Source: Gloeocapsopsis sp. IPPAS B-1203
Lineage (GTDB): Bacteria > Cyanobacteriota > Cyanobacteriia > Cyanobacteriales > Chroococcidiopsidaceae
Assembly (NCBI RefSeq): GCF_002749975.1
Contig: NZ_PEIG01000002.1
Span: forward strand, 434,001-498,000
Direction of reading: 5' to 3'
DNA: 64,000 nt
In this document: positions 43,971-53,831 of the stretch, one piece after another
How positions within the stretch are numbered: the first letter of the stretch is position 1
How the letters are laid out: each line of letters starts with the position of its first letter
Made by a program: the position numbers and the translations under genes
The notes under the pieces: model-generated
Seen by the model: the letters and a program-made list of their open reading frames with translations, nothing else
Database searches by the model: none
Told to the model about the DNA's origin: nothing

Positions 43971-45941
43971 ATGACGACAAGTGACATTTTAATTATTGGT
44001 GGCGGTGTTGTTGGTTTAGCGATCGCAGTTGAACTCAAGCTACGTGGTGCTTCTGTGACAGTACTCAGTCGCGACTTTCGAGCAGCTGCAAGTCATGCGG
44101 CGGCGGGGATGCTAGCACCGCAAGCAGAGGCAATTCCTCCTGGGGCAATGCGCGATCTATGCTTAAAATCGCGATCGCTGTATCCTGAATGGATTGATAA
44201 ACTTGAACAACTTTCTGGTGTCACGACAGAATACTGGGCTTGTGGAATATTAGCCCCTATGTATCAAGAACCCATTTATACAGCAGAAGACGATGAGGTT
44301 GCTTACTGGCTAGAACGTGATGCAATTAATATGTATCAGTCAGGATTGAGTAGCGATGTGATTGGCGGTTGGTGGTATCCCGAAGATGGACAAGTAGATA
44401 ATCGGGCATTGATGCGATCGCTGTGGACAACTGCGGAGTCTTTAGGAATTAATTTACAAGACAACGTTACTGTACAAGCAATTCAACAACAGCAACGACG
44501 CGTTATAGGCGTACAAACTTCGGCGGGTGTCTATCGTGCTGAACATTATGTGCTAGCTGCCGGTGCTTGGTCAAATGAATTATTACCTGTGGCGGTACGT
44601 CCGAAAAAAGGACAAATGCTGTCGCTGCGAGTACCTGAAGGTTATTCTGAATTACCACTACAGCGAGTTTTGTATGGATCAGATACGTATATTGTGCCGC
44701 GTCGCGATCGCAGAATCATTGTTGGTGCAACAAGTGAAGATGTGGGATTGACACCGTATAATACCCCGTTAGGAATTCAAACTTTACTACAGAATGCAAC
44801 GCGCTTAGTACCGCAATTACAACATTATCCCATCAATGAACTATGGTGGGGATTTCGTCCTGCAACGCCTGATGAGTTGCCAATTTTAGGTTCTAGCCCT
44901 TGCCATAACTTGACATTTGCTACTGGGCATTATCGTAATGGTATTTTACTAGCACCAGTAACAGCAAGTTTAATTGCTGAGTACATTTGGCAACAAAAAT
45001 CCGATCCGCTGTTAGAACATTTTCATTTCTCGCGGTTCTACCAAGAAAAAATTGCTCCAGTGCTGCCAAAATCATCGCCAACTCAATATTTATCACCATC
45101 GGCAAAAATGCAAACCATTGAAAAACCAATAGAATCATTAACAGAAATTGATACTCCTTTAACAATTGCGGGGCGAACGTTTCATTCGCGCTTGATGACA
45201 GGTACAGGCAAGTATCGCAGTATTGAGCAAATGCAGCAAAGTGTTGTCGCCAGTGGTTGCGAAATTGTGACAGTTGCAGTACGTCGCGTCCAAACTAATG
45301 CACCAGGACACGAAGGTTTAGCAGAAGCCTTGGATTGGAATCAAATCTGGATGCTACCTAATACTGCGGGTTGTCAAACAGCCGAAGAGGCAATTCGGGT
45401 TGCGCGTTTGGGACGCGAGATGGCGAAATTATTAGGGCAAGAAGATAATAACTTTGTTAAGCTAGAAGTCATTCCTGACGCCAAGTATCTATTACCCGAT
45501 CCCATTGGCACATTAGAAGCTGCCGAAAAGTTAGTCAAAGAAGGTTTTGCCGTACTTCCCTATATTAATGCCGATCCGATGTTAGCTAAGCGTTTGGAAG
45601 AAGTCGGTTGTGCTACTGTTATGCCTTTAGCTTCGCCTATTGGTTCAGGACAAGGATTGAAAACCACCGCAAATATCCAAATCATCATTGAAAATGCCAA
45701 TGTCCCCGTCGTGGTAGATGCGGGAATTGGGACTCCTAGTGAAGCTGCACAAGCAATGGAATTAGGCGCGGATGCATTGTTGATTAATACAGCGATCGCC
45801 CAAGCTAAAAATCCACCAGTAATGGCACGGGCAATGAGTATGGCTGCGATCGCAGGACGTCTTGCCTATCTTGCTGGGAGAATTCCTATTAAAGACTATG
45901 CTAGCCCCAGTTCACCACTTTCAGGCACAATCACTAGCTAG
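43971..45941 (+). CDS. thiO/thiG: Glycine oxidase ThiO fused to thiazole synthase ThiG
   Basis: 656 aa. Residues about 1-365 are a FAD-dependent glycine oxidase ([18 protein letters not shown] at 4-21, [22 protein letters not shown]). Residues about 393-650 are thiazole synthase ThiG ([81 protein letters not shown]). ThiO makes the dehydroglycine that ThiG joins with deoxyxylulose phosphate and ThiS sulfur to give the thiazole of thiamine. The fusion is usual in cyanobacteria. A thiS gene was not seen nearby. No TPP riboswitch is evident upstream. Confidence 0.93.
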   Translation: MTTSDILIIGGGVVGLAIAVELKLRGASVTVLSRDFRAAASHAAAGMLAPQAEAIPPGAMRDLCLKSRSLYPEWIDKLEQLSGVTTEYWACGILAPMYQEPIYTAEDDEVAYWLERDAINMYQSGLSSDVIGGWWYPEDGQVDNRALMRSLWTTAESLGINLQDNVTVQAIQQQQRRVIGVQTSAGVYRAEHYVLAAGAWSNELLPVAVRPKKGQMLSLRVPEGYSELPLQRVLYGSDTYIVPRRDRRIIVGATSEDVGLTPYNTPLGIQTLLQNATRLVPQLQHYPINELWWGFRPATPDELPILGSSPCHNLTFATGHYRNGILLAPVTASLIAEYIWQQKSDPLLEHFHFSRFYQEKIAPVLPKSSPTQYLSPSAKMQTIEKPIESLTEIDTPLTIAGRTFHSRLMTGTGKYRSIEQMQQSVVASGCEIVTVAVRRVQTNAPGHEGLAEALDWNQIWMLPNTAGCQTAEEAIRVARLGREMAKLLGQEDNNFVKLEVIPDAKYLLPDPIGTLEAAEKLVKEGFAVLPYINADPMLAKRLEEVGCATVMPLASPIGSGQGLKTTANIQIIIENANVPVVVDAGIGTPSEAAQAMELGADALLINTAIAQAKNPPVMARAMSMAAIAGRLAYLAGRIPIKDYASPSSPLSGTITS

Positions 45942-46092
45942 TTTCTGGTGTCAGGATAGCTCAAAAGAAGAGAACTAAGGGAGGCTATGAGTCACTCGTA
46001 ATCAATAGACCTCTTGCTTCAAAGCATTCTCCTAACATTTTCATAGCAGGTTTATTCATTGAAGTAGGAACTAAGTAGTCGCGATCGCATCT

Positions 46093-47985
46093 TTAACTTG
46101 GTTGCAGCAATTGTTGTATTTGATTAATAAAGACTTCAGCAGCAATTGGTCCGCGAATGCGCGCGATTTGATAGTCCATAAAGTAAATCTTCCCAGCTTG
46201 TGCGGCGGGAATTAAACGTAGGATTGGATCATTTTGCCATTGCTGTTTGGCATTACTGATAGTGTTATCTCCAGATGGCATGATTAAAATGTAATCAGCT
46301 TTAATGCTTGCTATGGCTTCAATCGAGGTGTTCGGTCTATTTGGCGCCCCTACAATAACCCGAAAGCCTAAATCCTCCAGTAGCCCAGTAATAAAACCAG
46401 ACGCAAATATAAATGACTGATTGGAGGTGGGTTGCCAACCTAAAACAATAATGGTTTGTCCTGATACCACTGGTGCTAGTTGACTTTTGGCTGTTCTCAC
46501 AAGTTGATTATGAGATGCGATCGCTTGTTGTGCTTGTTCTTCTCGATTTAAAGCTTGAGCAATAATCGGCATTACAGATTTCCACCCTGTTTCTCCCTCG
46601 GTTTGAAAAAATGCCGTTGGAGCAATGCTGGAAAATAATTTGTAATTTTCCTTGAGATAAAACTTTTCACCCAAGATTAAATCGGGTTTGAGTTGCAATA
46701 ATTTTTCTATAGAAGGATTGTGGCGATCGCCTAAGTTCACAGGCTGACTTGTGACACGTTTTCCTAAATAAGGAATTTGCTGGCTGGGGCGATCAAATAC
46801 TTTAGTGTTTAACAAATCTACTTCTGCATAACCCGCTGGTTGCACCCCTAACGACAGCAGAATATCTAATAATGGTGGACTCAAGACAACAGCAGAAAGG
46901 CGACCATCCAAAAAATCGGCTTTGGCTCCGACTTCATACTGTGTTCCTCGTGTAGGCTGGAATGGTTGATTTATGGCACTCCTACCTAATACCGGCACAA
47001 ACGATCGCGAGTAGCTGGCATAGAGTGATAAATTTTCATTTGGCTGATAGACAAGACCTAGACGGGGCGAAAATGCACTATCACGTTGCTCTACTACAAA
47101 CTCGTCAACTTGAAACAGCTGTTCAGTGTCAACACTATCAAACCTACCACCAACCAACAGTTTGATATTATTCGCTATGGTAATTTGGTCTTGTAAATAA
47201 ACACCAAACATATTTCGTTTTTGGAAGTCGCCATCTTCAAAGACCTGAAATCCTCCGGTGTAAGTAATTGCGTTGTAGTTTGGCTCAAAAATATCCAGCA
47301 ATCCTCCAGTGACATTTTGCTGTTCTGGCGGGACTTGAGAACTAAATCGACCAAAGCCATTATTCACTTCTAAACCGAATAACAGTGTGTGAGCGATCGC
47401 TCCTGTATTAAACTGCCAAATTAAATCATTTTGGAAGGTATAGGTCTCATAGAATTGGTCGGTGGAGGAAATTCCCAGTTCTACTGTCCGGTTATCATCT
47501 CGCAAACTTCTAATAAAAGATAACCCTTCTCGAAAAGATTCAAAGCTAGTTGTATAACGAAAAGCGGTACGCACAGAAATATCATCACTGAATTTGTGAT
47601 CCAGGAAAAGATAAGCCCGCGTTTCATCAAAATTCATTGCATAGTTATCAGGATCAGCCAAAGTTCGGTTAAAAGGCAAATTAGCTGGGCGATCGCTACC
47701 ATTGAGTACTATTAGTCCAGTATCAGGAGAACGCCTGTCTTGCAGATAAGATGCTTCTAGAGTCAGCTTTGTACTAGGGCTAATTGTCCACGTTAAGGAG
47801 GGAGCAATGAAGTAACGCCTCGAATCGGTGAAATCTCGAAAACTACCTGCACTTTCATAGGCAATATTCAGGCGATAAGCAAGTGAACCATCCTCATTCA
47901 ACGGACCGGAAAAATCTAATGTTGGGCGATAGAAGTCAAAACTTCCTGCCGTGAATCCAATGTTGTAGTAAGGTGTAGAAAGTGG
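46093..47985 (-). pseudogene. 3' part of a broken TonB-dependent siderophore receptor fused to an iron-siderophore binding protein
   Basis: After a frameshift at 47986-47990 the frame reads on as outer-membrane barrel (PLSTPYYNIGFTAGSF..., LVYQPNENLSLYASYSRSFVP, YEVGAKADFLDGRLSA), ending near 46890. It then continues directly as a FecB/FepB-like periplasmic substrate-binding protein (VVLSPPLLDILLSLGVQPAG, IPYLGKRVTSQPVNLGDR, KPDLILGEKF, GKIYFMDYQIARIRGPIA) to the stop at 46093. The SBP has lost its signal peptide and start, and the barrel has lost its last strands. A deletion between two neighbouring genes is the simple explanation. Neither half should work. Confidence 0.8.
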
Positions 47986-48947
47986 TTTTTAGTAACCAAA
48001 TTAATGATACCACCAGGTTCACCCTGCCCAAACAGTACAGAAGCCGGACCTTTGAGAACTTCAATTCGTTCTAGATCCGCTGTTTCTTGAGCAGTCCGAG
48101 TGTTAAAAGAACCACCACCACCAGCGTCTTCTCTCAGCCCATTTCTGTACTGTGTGGCGGAAAATCCTCGGACTAGAAAATTTTGCCCTCGATTACCAAC
48201 AGAATTAGAAAAGGTAACACCACCAATGTTACGCAAAGCTTCATCCAAGCGAATTGCTCCTTGGTCTTCAATCACCTGACGCGGAATCACCTGTATACTG
48301 GCGGGAATATCCCGTAGTGGTGTATCTGTTCTGGTTGCAGTGGAGCCTTCTGTAACGCGATACCTATCTTGTTCACCTGTTACCACTATTTCAATCGGCT
48401 GATCGTCTTGCGTTAATGATTCTGCTGGCGGTGTTTCAGTTTCTGACTGCTGTGGTGGTTGCATTGCCGTAGCCGTAGATGCGATCAAAACTAAACCTTC
48501 ACCGCTGTCAAATAACTCAACTGTCGGCAACTCTGTTTCACCTGTTACTGTCACCCGAATCGTGTTAGCATCTAGATTAATGATGAAAATCTCGGTAATT
48601 CCCTCAACTGGGTTTTGTGAACTGAAGGTAAACGCATCGCCACTGGGTAACAGCAGTTGAGCGTTAGGAATATCTGCAATAAAGTTATTGTCTGCACTGC
48701 GATTGATAATTTGCAGTCGTTCTCCGTGAGTTGTCTGCAAAATAATTTCTACACCATTCTCAGTAGGATTGGCTTGTGTTCCATTGACAACAATAGGAAA
48801 TTGAGGAGTCAAGGCTTGAGCCAATTTTTTTACATTAGTTGTGGGTGGTTCTACCTTATTTACACTGGGAATTGCCCCAGCAGGTCTAGCTGTAACCACC
48901 ATCCCGGTTAACCATAAACTTATAAATAATTGCAGCCTCTTTGACAT
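47916..48947 (-). pseudogene. 5' part of a TonB-dependent siderophore receptor (AMIN, plug), frameshifted
   Basis: 343 aa in frame from ATG 48947. A signal peptide (about 1-26, LFISLWLTGMVVTARPAGA) is followed by an AMIN domain (FPIVVNGTQANPTENGVEIILQ...) and then the plug (TDTPLRDIPASIQVIPRQVIEDQ, NVG.. RVRGF-like NFLVRGFSATQYRNG, GPASVLFGQGEPGGIINLVTK). After LVTK the frame changes and meaningless residues follow. The barrel continues in the next frame after the five-T run at 47986-47990, where six would restore it. Outer-membrane siderophore receptor with AMIN domain, typical of cyanobacterial iron-uptake clusters. Confidence 0.82.
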
Positions 48948-49029
48948 ATATTTCTAGACCACTTAGTAATCTTTTTCAAGAAGACTACAATAATTTGCCT
49001 GTGATTTAGAATACTTGTTCAGCTGTGAG

Positions 49030-49057
49030 ACGGATTATTTTCGGCGGTTCACGGATT
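49030..49057 (-). promoter_or_regulatory. Candidate AraC-type operator upstream of the TonB receptor
   Basis: ACGGATT occurs at 49030-49036 and again at 49051-49057, a direct repeat with 21-bp period, in an otherwise AT-rich gap between the araC-like gene and the receptor. AraC/PchR regulators bind direct repeats spaced by two helical turns. Binding is inferred, not shown. Confidence 0.4.
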
Positions 49058-49079
49058 TTTTTGGAGCTAAGTAAGCTCT

Positions 49080-50072
49080 TTAACTTTTCAGACGATAGTA
49101 TTTAGGATTCACCCCAAATCGCTTACGAAAAGCAGCAGCGAAACAACCTTGGTTTGCATAACCAACAGCACGCGCTACGTTTTTGATACTCATCTGACTT
49201 TCTAAAAGTAATTGACGTGCCAATTCCATACGCTGTTGATGTAAGTAGCCAAAAACTGTTGTGCCAAGTACCTGATGAAAACCAATTTTTAACTTATAAT
49301 CATTTAATCCTACTTGACGTGCTAGTTCAATTAATGAAGGGGGATGATGAATATTTTCAATTAAAATTACTTTAGCTGCGTGAATTCTTTCAATATCATC
49401 TTTTTTTAGCACAATTGATTTCTCTGTAGATTTTTCATACTGTGCCAACTGCTCTAATTTAAGGGCAATTAATTCTAAACATTTGCCTTCTAAATATATG
49501 TGTTTAGTTATTCCCTGAAAAGGACAATTTATAATTTGCTCTAATGGTAGATGCATTTCTGGATTGACTACATTGTTTTCATAAAAATTTTGTTCGCTGC
49601 TTCCTTCTAATAAAAACGTTAAACTGTTCGGTATTTTTTCTGTTTGATTAGAAATAAAACTGTTGATTAAGTCTTGGCTATCTAAATGAATATCTACTTT
49701 CAATTGTCGCTTTCTAGCACTAACAGTAATACATTCTTTTGCATCTGTTTGATTTTGGTTAATCCAGTCAAAAAAACTTAGTTTTCCATTTTTTCCCAAG
49801 TATGAACCCGATAGGTTAAATCCAAATTCTATAATTCGCTCTTGCTCTAATTGGCTACTATCACATTCAACACATAAATCATCATAAAATTCTTCATCAA
49901 CAATCAGTAGTTTTATACCTCGTAACTTAATATTACGACGATATCCTCTTCCGAAGTTCTGCGGGCAGTAATTAATAAAATCCGTATTATCAGATGCTTC
50001 TGGATAATAAGTGTTGTGGTTAACCTGCTGCCAATTTTGTTTGTACTCAGCTTGAGAAATTATATTGACCAT
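49080..50072 (-). CDS. AraC-family transcriptional regulator (PchR-like)
   Basis: 330 aa. The C-terminal about 100 residues carry the two helix-turn-helix motifs of AraC/XylS proteins (LIELARQVGLNDYKLKIGFHQVLGTTVFGYLHQQRMELARQLL, then IKNVARAVGYANQGCFAAAFRKRFGVNPKYYR). The N-terminal part is a large ligand-binding domain with the low similarity typical of PchR-like proteins that sense siderophores or iron complexes. It is directly upstream of the broken receptor on the same strand, 132 bp away, so it probably regulated that operon. Confidence 0.83.
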   Translation of the reverse strand: MVNIISQAEYKQNWQQVNHNTYYPEASDNTDFINYCPQNFGRGYRRNIKLRGIKLLIVDEEFYDDLCVECDSSQLEQERIIEFGFNLSGSYLGKNGKLSFFDWINQNQTDAKECITVSARKRQLKVDIHLDSQDLINSFISNQTEKIPNSLTFLLEGSSEQNFYENNVVNPEMHLPLEQIINCPFQGITKHIYLEGKCLELIALKLEQLAQYEKSTEKSIVLKKDDIERIHAAKVILIENIHHPPSLIELARQVGLNDYKLKIGFHQVLGTTVFGYLHQQRMELARQLLLESQMSIKNVARAVGYANQGCFAAAFRKRFGVNPKYYRLKS

Positions 50073-50159
50073 AACTAGGAATTATTACCATTAAATATTG
50101 CTAGGTTAGCATAGCGATCGCCCTCTGGAAAACTGTAGATTAGTAATACACAGTAGCTT

Positions 50160-50725
50160 CTAAGTTTTTTTTACTTGTACCAATGCTTGCAATAATTGTT
50201 GCATTTGATTGATAAACACTTCGGCAGCGATTGATCCGCGAATACGTGTAATTTGATAATCAATAAAGTACATTTTTTGATTCTGGAACGCCCAAAGCGA
50301 TCGCCAAATGGCATTCTCTATCGTGTTTTCTCCTGAAGGCAATACTAAAATCATATCGGTATCAATCTGAGGTAAGAATTCCACCGAAAAGATACCGCTA
50401 CTGCGTTCTTCAAGATTAACAACATGAAAATCAAAGTCTGCAAGTAAGCTACAGACAAAATTGTTGCGATCAAATAAGAACGAACTAGAAATTTCGTTAG
50501 CAAAGCCTAAAACGAGGTTTTTTGCTGTGCGATCGCAGGTGCTAATTGTGCTTTGATTTGCGCAAGTCGCTGGTTGTGATTGAGGAGAGTTTGCTATGCT
50601 TGCGCCTCACGTCCTAATTGACCGATTTGCAAAATAACTTGTTGCCAGCGATCGCCTAAATTAACAGGTTGACTTGTGACGCGCTTGCCTAAATACGGAA
50701 TTTGTTCACTGGGGCAATTGAATAT
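50160..50725 (-). pseudogene. Ruined periplasmic iron-siderophore binding protein, second copy
   Basis: The first readable piece is SEQIPYLGKRVTSQPVNLGDR (about 50725-50650), closely matching the intact part of the fused SBP. It is followed by a frame with an in-frame TAG (REAQA*QTLLNHNQRLA), a frameshift, and then the C-terminal 74 residues MEFLPQIDTDMILVLPSG... IDYQITRIRGSIAAEVFINQMQQLL ending at 50160. About 60 residues between LGDR and the stop-containing stretch are missing. It is dead by at least a deletion, a nonsense codon and a frameshift. Confidence 0.75.
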
Positions 50726-50754
50726 GGGATTACTGAGAACCTATCCCACTAACT

Positions 50755-51064
50755 TTGTAAACTAGATGTAGAATGTGGCAAGGAAAAGGAAAGCATCAAA
50801 ACACACTTTCAGACCTTTCTATTAAACAACGAGTCTTCTGTCTCTCACCTCTGCTTTAGCTTTTCTTTAGAAACAGGCTCTAAAGCGGTTGCTCTTGGAT
50901 CGTGAAGTGCCCAGTTATGAGCTTAAGAGAGTTGAGAAAAGTCCTTAATAAATGCCTCCGGCACGCTACGCGAACAAAACGTGCTAAGGCACCTTTCTTC
51001 GCTAACAAAACTTAAAACTAACCCCTCTTCCACTGCTTGCTCTTAGTATTTTCCTTGTAAAGAT
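50755..51064. other. Intergenic region with a dispersed repeat
   Basis: No gene seen. The repeat at 50955-51010 is the inverted form of the one at 19723-19757 (GCACGCTACGCGAACAAAAC, then CGCTAACAAAACT). Confidence 0.5.
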
Positions 51065-51094
51065 TTGTGACTAAGATGGTAGAGTATATATACT
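51065..51094 (+). promoter_or_regulatory. Candidate promoter of psb34
   Basis: TTGTGA (51065-51070) and TATACT (51089-51094), 18 bp apart, resemble sigma70-type boxes. The start codon is 48 bp downstream. Confidence 0.45.
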
Positions 51095-51142
51095 AGTTGT
51101 AATTAAGCTTAGTTAAAATAAGCAGAAAAAAGGATTTTACTC

Positions 51143-51322
51143 ATGCCCTATACCACAGAAGAAGGCGGTCGTCTCAATAACTTTGCCAAAGAACCAAAGA
51201 TGTATGCAGCAGAACCTCCAAATAAAACACAGCAGCGTAATTTTGTGATTTGGGGAGTAGTAGCTGCTGTCTTAGTTAGTGGAGTCATTTTTGTCGCCTT
51301 CTCGGTATCCAGCCTTAGCTAA
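51143..51322 (+). CDS. psb34: Photosystem II assembly-associated protein Psb34
   Basis: 59 aa. Single membrane helix (about 34-55, NFVIWGVVAAVLVSGVIFVA) with the N-terminal MPYTTEEGGRLNNFAKEPKMY stretch conserved in cyanobacterial Psb34 (Synechocystis ssl1498 type). It binds CP47 during photosystem II assembly, at the step where Hlips are exchanged. The short N-terminus faces the cytoplasm. It has its own promoter-like sequence and a terminator. Confidence 0.85.
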   Translation: MPYTTEEGGRLNNFAKEPKMYAAEPPNKTQQRNFVIWGVVAAVLVSGVIFVAFSVSSLS

Positions 51323-51351
51323 GAACTAATGCTTGCAATCGCGTAGTTTTC

Positions 51352-51388
51352 AACCAGGTTCCTGAAGTAGTGGACATCTGGTTTTTTA
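51352..51388 (+). terminator. Intrinsic terminator of psb34
   Basis: AACCAG (51352-51357) pairs with CTGGTT (51378-51383), supported by CC/GG inside the loop, and then TTTTATT. About 30 bp after the stop. Confidence 0.65.
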
Positions 51389-51441
51389 TTGCTGATTACT
51401 ATTTTGCAGAAATACGCATAGAATTGGCTCAAAACTCCAAA

Positions 51442-52296
51442 TCAATCAGGATTTACAGCAGAAAATAGCGCAGAATAATCTGCATCAGAAAATCCTTGAC
51501 TAAGGGTAGCTGCGATGATTTGTTGCACTCCGGCGACACCACTAGTGTTCAAGCCAGAGGCTTCTGCTTCGGCAATAAATAAATTGATGTCTTTGAGTAA
51601 GTGTTTCGTGGGAAAATTGGGATTATCGTAATTACGCTCGACCATTCTTGACAATTTTTTGTCGAAGGTAGGCGCATAAAGCGCACTGTCGCGAAGAATC
51701 TGCATAAATAATTCCACGTCGATTCCTTGACGTAGAATGAGTCCTAAACTTTGAGCAAACGCTGTTGTCAGTGATGCAATGAGTTGATTCAAGGCAAGTT
51801 TAACCGCAGCAGCTGTACCAACTTCACCAATATGCAGTGGTTCGGAACCAAAGTTTTGCAATAATGGCAACCAACGCTGAAATTGTTCTGGGGTTGCGCC
51901 TACCATGACGATTAATTTACCTGCGGTTGCTTCGGGAATACTCCCTAAAACAGGTGCTTCTAAGTATTCACCTTTATTTGCAATCACTTCATCGCGAATT
52001 GCTTTGCTATCGGTAGGGGAAATTGTTCCCATTTGAATGATTGTTTTTCCGGCTAACTCTTGGGAATCTGAAAAAAGTACGCTACGAATCGCGATCGCAT
52101 CTGTCAGCATTAAAATGATACATTCTGCTGCTTGAGTGACTGCTTGAGGATGTGTTGCAATTTCTGCACCAACTTCTTTGAGTGGTGTTAACTTTTCCGC
52201 AGTACGGTTGTAGGCAATAAGTTCGAGATTAGCATTTAATAGTCTTTGTGCCATGGGTAGTCCCATGAGTCCAGTACCGAGAAATCCTACTTTCAT
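51442..52296 (-). CDS. 3-hydroxyisobutyrate dehydrogenase/GLYR-type reductase
   Basis: 284 aa. NAD(P)-dependent reductase of the beta-hydroxyacid dehydrogenase family. The dinucleotide motif GFLGTGLMGLPMAQRL is at 4-19, and the catalytic region has Lys166 in AAAVKLALNQL with Asn170, as in glyoxylate/succinic semialdehyde reductases. Reduction of glyoxylate, succinate semialdehyde or a related short acid is plausible; which one is unclear. Full length. Stands alone on the minus strand. Confidence 0.88.
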   Translation of the reverse strand: MKVGFLGTGLMGLPMAQRLLNANLELIAYNRTAEKLTPLKEVGAEIATHPQAVTQAAECIILMLTDAIAIRSVLFSDSQELAGKTIIQMGTISPTDSKAIRDEVIANKGEYLEAPVLGSIPEATAGKLIVMVGATPEQFQRWLPLLQNFGSEPLHIGEVGTAAAVKLALNQLIASLTTAFAQSLGLILRQGIDVELFMQILRDSALYAPTFDKKLSRMVERNYDNPNFPTKHLLKDINLFIAEAEASGLNTSGVAGVQQIIAATLSQGFSDADYSALFSAVNPD

Positions 52297-52351
52297 TAGT
52301 TTAATTTTTTTTGTTTACAAACCACACAGACGCAGAGAGTGAAGAAAGAGA

Positions 52352-52765
52352 TTAGCGCCAGTAGGGGCGTCCTTTCCAGAATACGCCGATAATAATGCCG
52401 ATTAAACTTGCTTGGTTTAAGTTAAATAGGACTGCTGGAAGTGGTAGAAGTGATTTAAGAAATAGTATTACTGCTAAACACAAAACTAATGCCCATAAAG
52501 AACCTGTGTTGATTGAGACTAAGCGATAAAAGCGTTCAAGTAAATAAACTCCTAATGCACCAAGCCCTACAGCGATCGCCAAAGAGATGATAATTCCCAG
52601 TGGCGGGGCGTATACCAGCATGAGTAAACGTTGAAATACATCTGATTGAATGTATCCCAGAGTCAGGAGAAAGTCTAAAACGATCACAATCACAGCAACT
52701 AGTAGCGAAACTTGCAGCAGCGATCGCCAAGGTAAAAACTTTAAACTACGCAGAGGATCGCGCAT
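52352..52765 (-). CDS. Small integral membrane protein, unknown
   Basis: 137 aa from ATG at 52765 (a longer frame starts at 52804). Four likely membrane helices (about 13-34, 47-72, 80-99, 108-128). No family recognised. Eight bases separate the longer start from the preceding gene, so it is probably in the same operon as the hydrolase. Confidence 0.6.
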   Translation of the reverse strand: MRDPLRSLKFLPWRSLLQVSLLVAVIVIVLDFLLTLGYIQSDVFQRLLMLVYAPPLGIIISLAIAVGLGALGVYLLERFYRLVSINTGSLWALVLCLAVILFLKSLLPLPAVLFNLNQASLIGIIIGVFWKGRPYWR

Positions 52766-52811
52766 ATGACATGAGATGCTGTAATCATGACCTGATTTTA
52801 TCAAACAGTGT

Positions 52812-53672
52812 CTACGTTGCTAGAAACTCGCGTATATATTGATTAACTAGTTGCGGTTTTTCTTGCTGTACCCAATGGCTACAATTGGGAATGTATTTGA
52901 TTTGCAAGTTTCTAACGTACTTATCTGTACCGTAGGTAAGTTCTTTGCCAAGTGCAGTATCACTTTCTCCCCAAATGAGTAATGTCGGAACCTCTAAAAC
53001 ATCCCAATTGTGATTAAGTAATCCTTGTTGCCAAACGTTACGGTAGTAATTGAGTGCTGCTGTTAAAGCACCACGTTTGCTGGCTGCATCTTTATAGGCG
53101 TCTATATCTGCTTGAGTAAAGGCGCTTTTATCGACTGCCATACCTTTGAAAGCTGTCTCAATTGCTTGATAGTCTGAGGCTTGGAGTAGCATTTCTGGTA
53201 GTCCAGGTAGCTGAAAGAAAAACATATAAGAACTACGCATCAGTTGTTGTGGTGTACGTAATCCTTCGGCAAATTTGGCAGGATGAGGTATGTTCATCAC
53301 AATCAGACGTTCTACCATTTCGGGGTAGGAATGGGCAAAACTCCAAGCGATCGCACCTCCCCAATCATGTCCAACTAAAATGCACTTTTCGTATCCAAGT
53401 CCGGTAATCACACCTTTAACATCTTGAAGAAATTCGCGCATCACATACGCTGACTGCTGTTTCGGTTTGTCGCTGTCGTTGTAACCGCGCAAGTCGAGCG
53501 CAACAACTTTATAATCTTTAGCAAACTCTGGTATTTGATGCCGCCATGAGTACCAAAATTCCGGAAACCCATGCAACATTAGCATTAAAGAACCATTGCC
53601 TTGAGTGACGTAGTGGAGTTTAATGCCGTTAGCGTTGATGTATTCGTGTTGCCAAGTTTCGATGACAGACAT
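52812..53672 (-). CDS. Alpha/beta hydrolase (epoxide hydrolase-like)
   Basis: 286 aa from ATG at 53672 (a longer frame starts at 53684). Fold landmarks are the oxyanion loop HGFPEFWYSWRHQ near 35, the nucleophile elbow VGHDWGGAI with Asp near residue 103, an acidic residue in the LIWGESDTALG segment near 235, and the catalytic histidine in NCSHWVQQEKP near 268. An aspartate nucleophile and the HGFPEFWYSWR string are typical of soluble epoxide hydrolases and haloacid/fluoroacetate dehalogenase relatives. Substrate uncertain. Possibly the first gene of an operon with the membrane protein after it. Confidence 0.85.
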   Translation of the reverse strand: MSVIETWQHEYINANGIKLHYVTQGNGSLMLMLHGFPEFWYSWRHQIPEFAKDYKVVALDLRGYNDSDKPKQQSAYVMREFLQDVKGVITGLGYEKCILVGHDWGGAIAWSFAHSYPEMVERLIVMNIPHPAKFAEGLRTPQQLMRSSYMFFFQLPGLPEMLLQASDYQAIETAFKGMAVDKSAFTQADIDAYKDAASKRGALTAALNYYRNVWQQGLLNHNWDVLEVPTLLIWGESDTALGKELTYGTDKYVRNLQIKYIPNCSHWVQQEKPQLVNQYIREFLAT

Positions 53673-53831
53673 AGTGTTAAGCAAAACAATGATGTGCTGT
53701 TTAGTCTAGAGTAATCAACTCTAAAGGCGATAACAAACTTCTATAGGTACTTGCGTTAATTACAAGCACAGATCAAATCAGTTAATCTAAGTGTATATTG
53801 TTAAAAATAATACACTCATAAATTAAAATAT

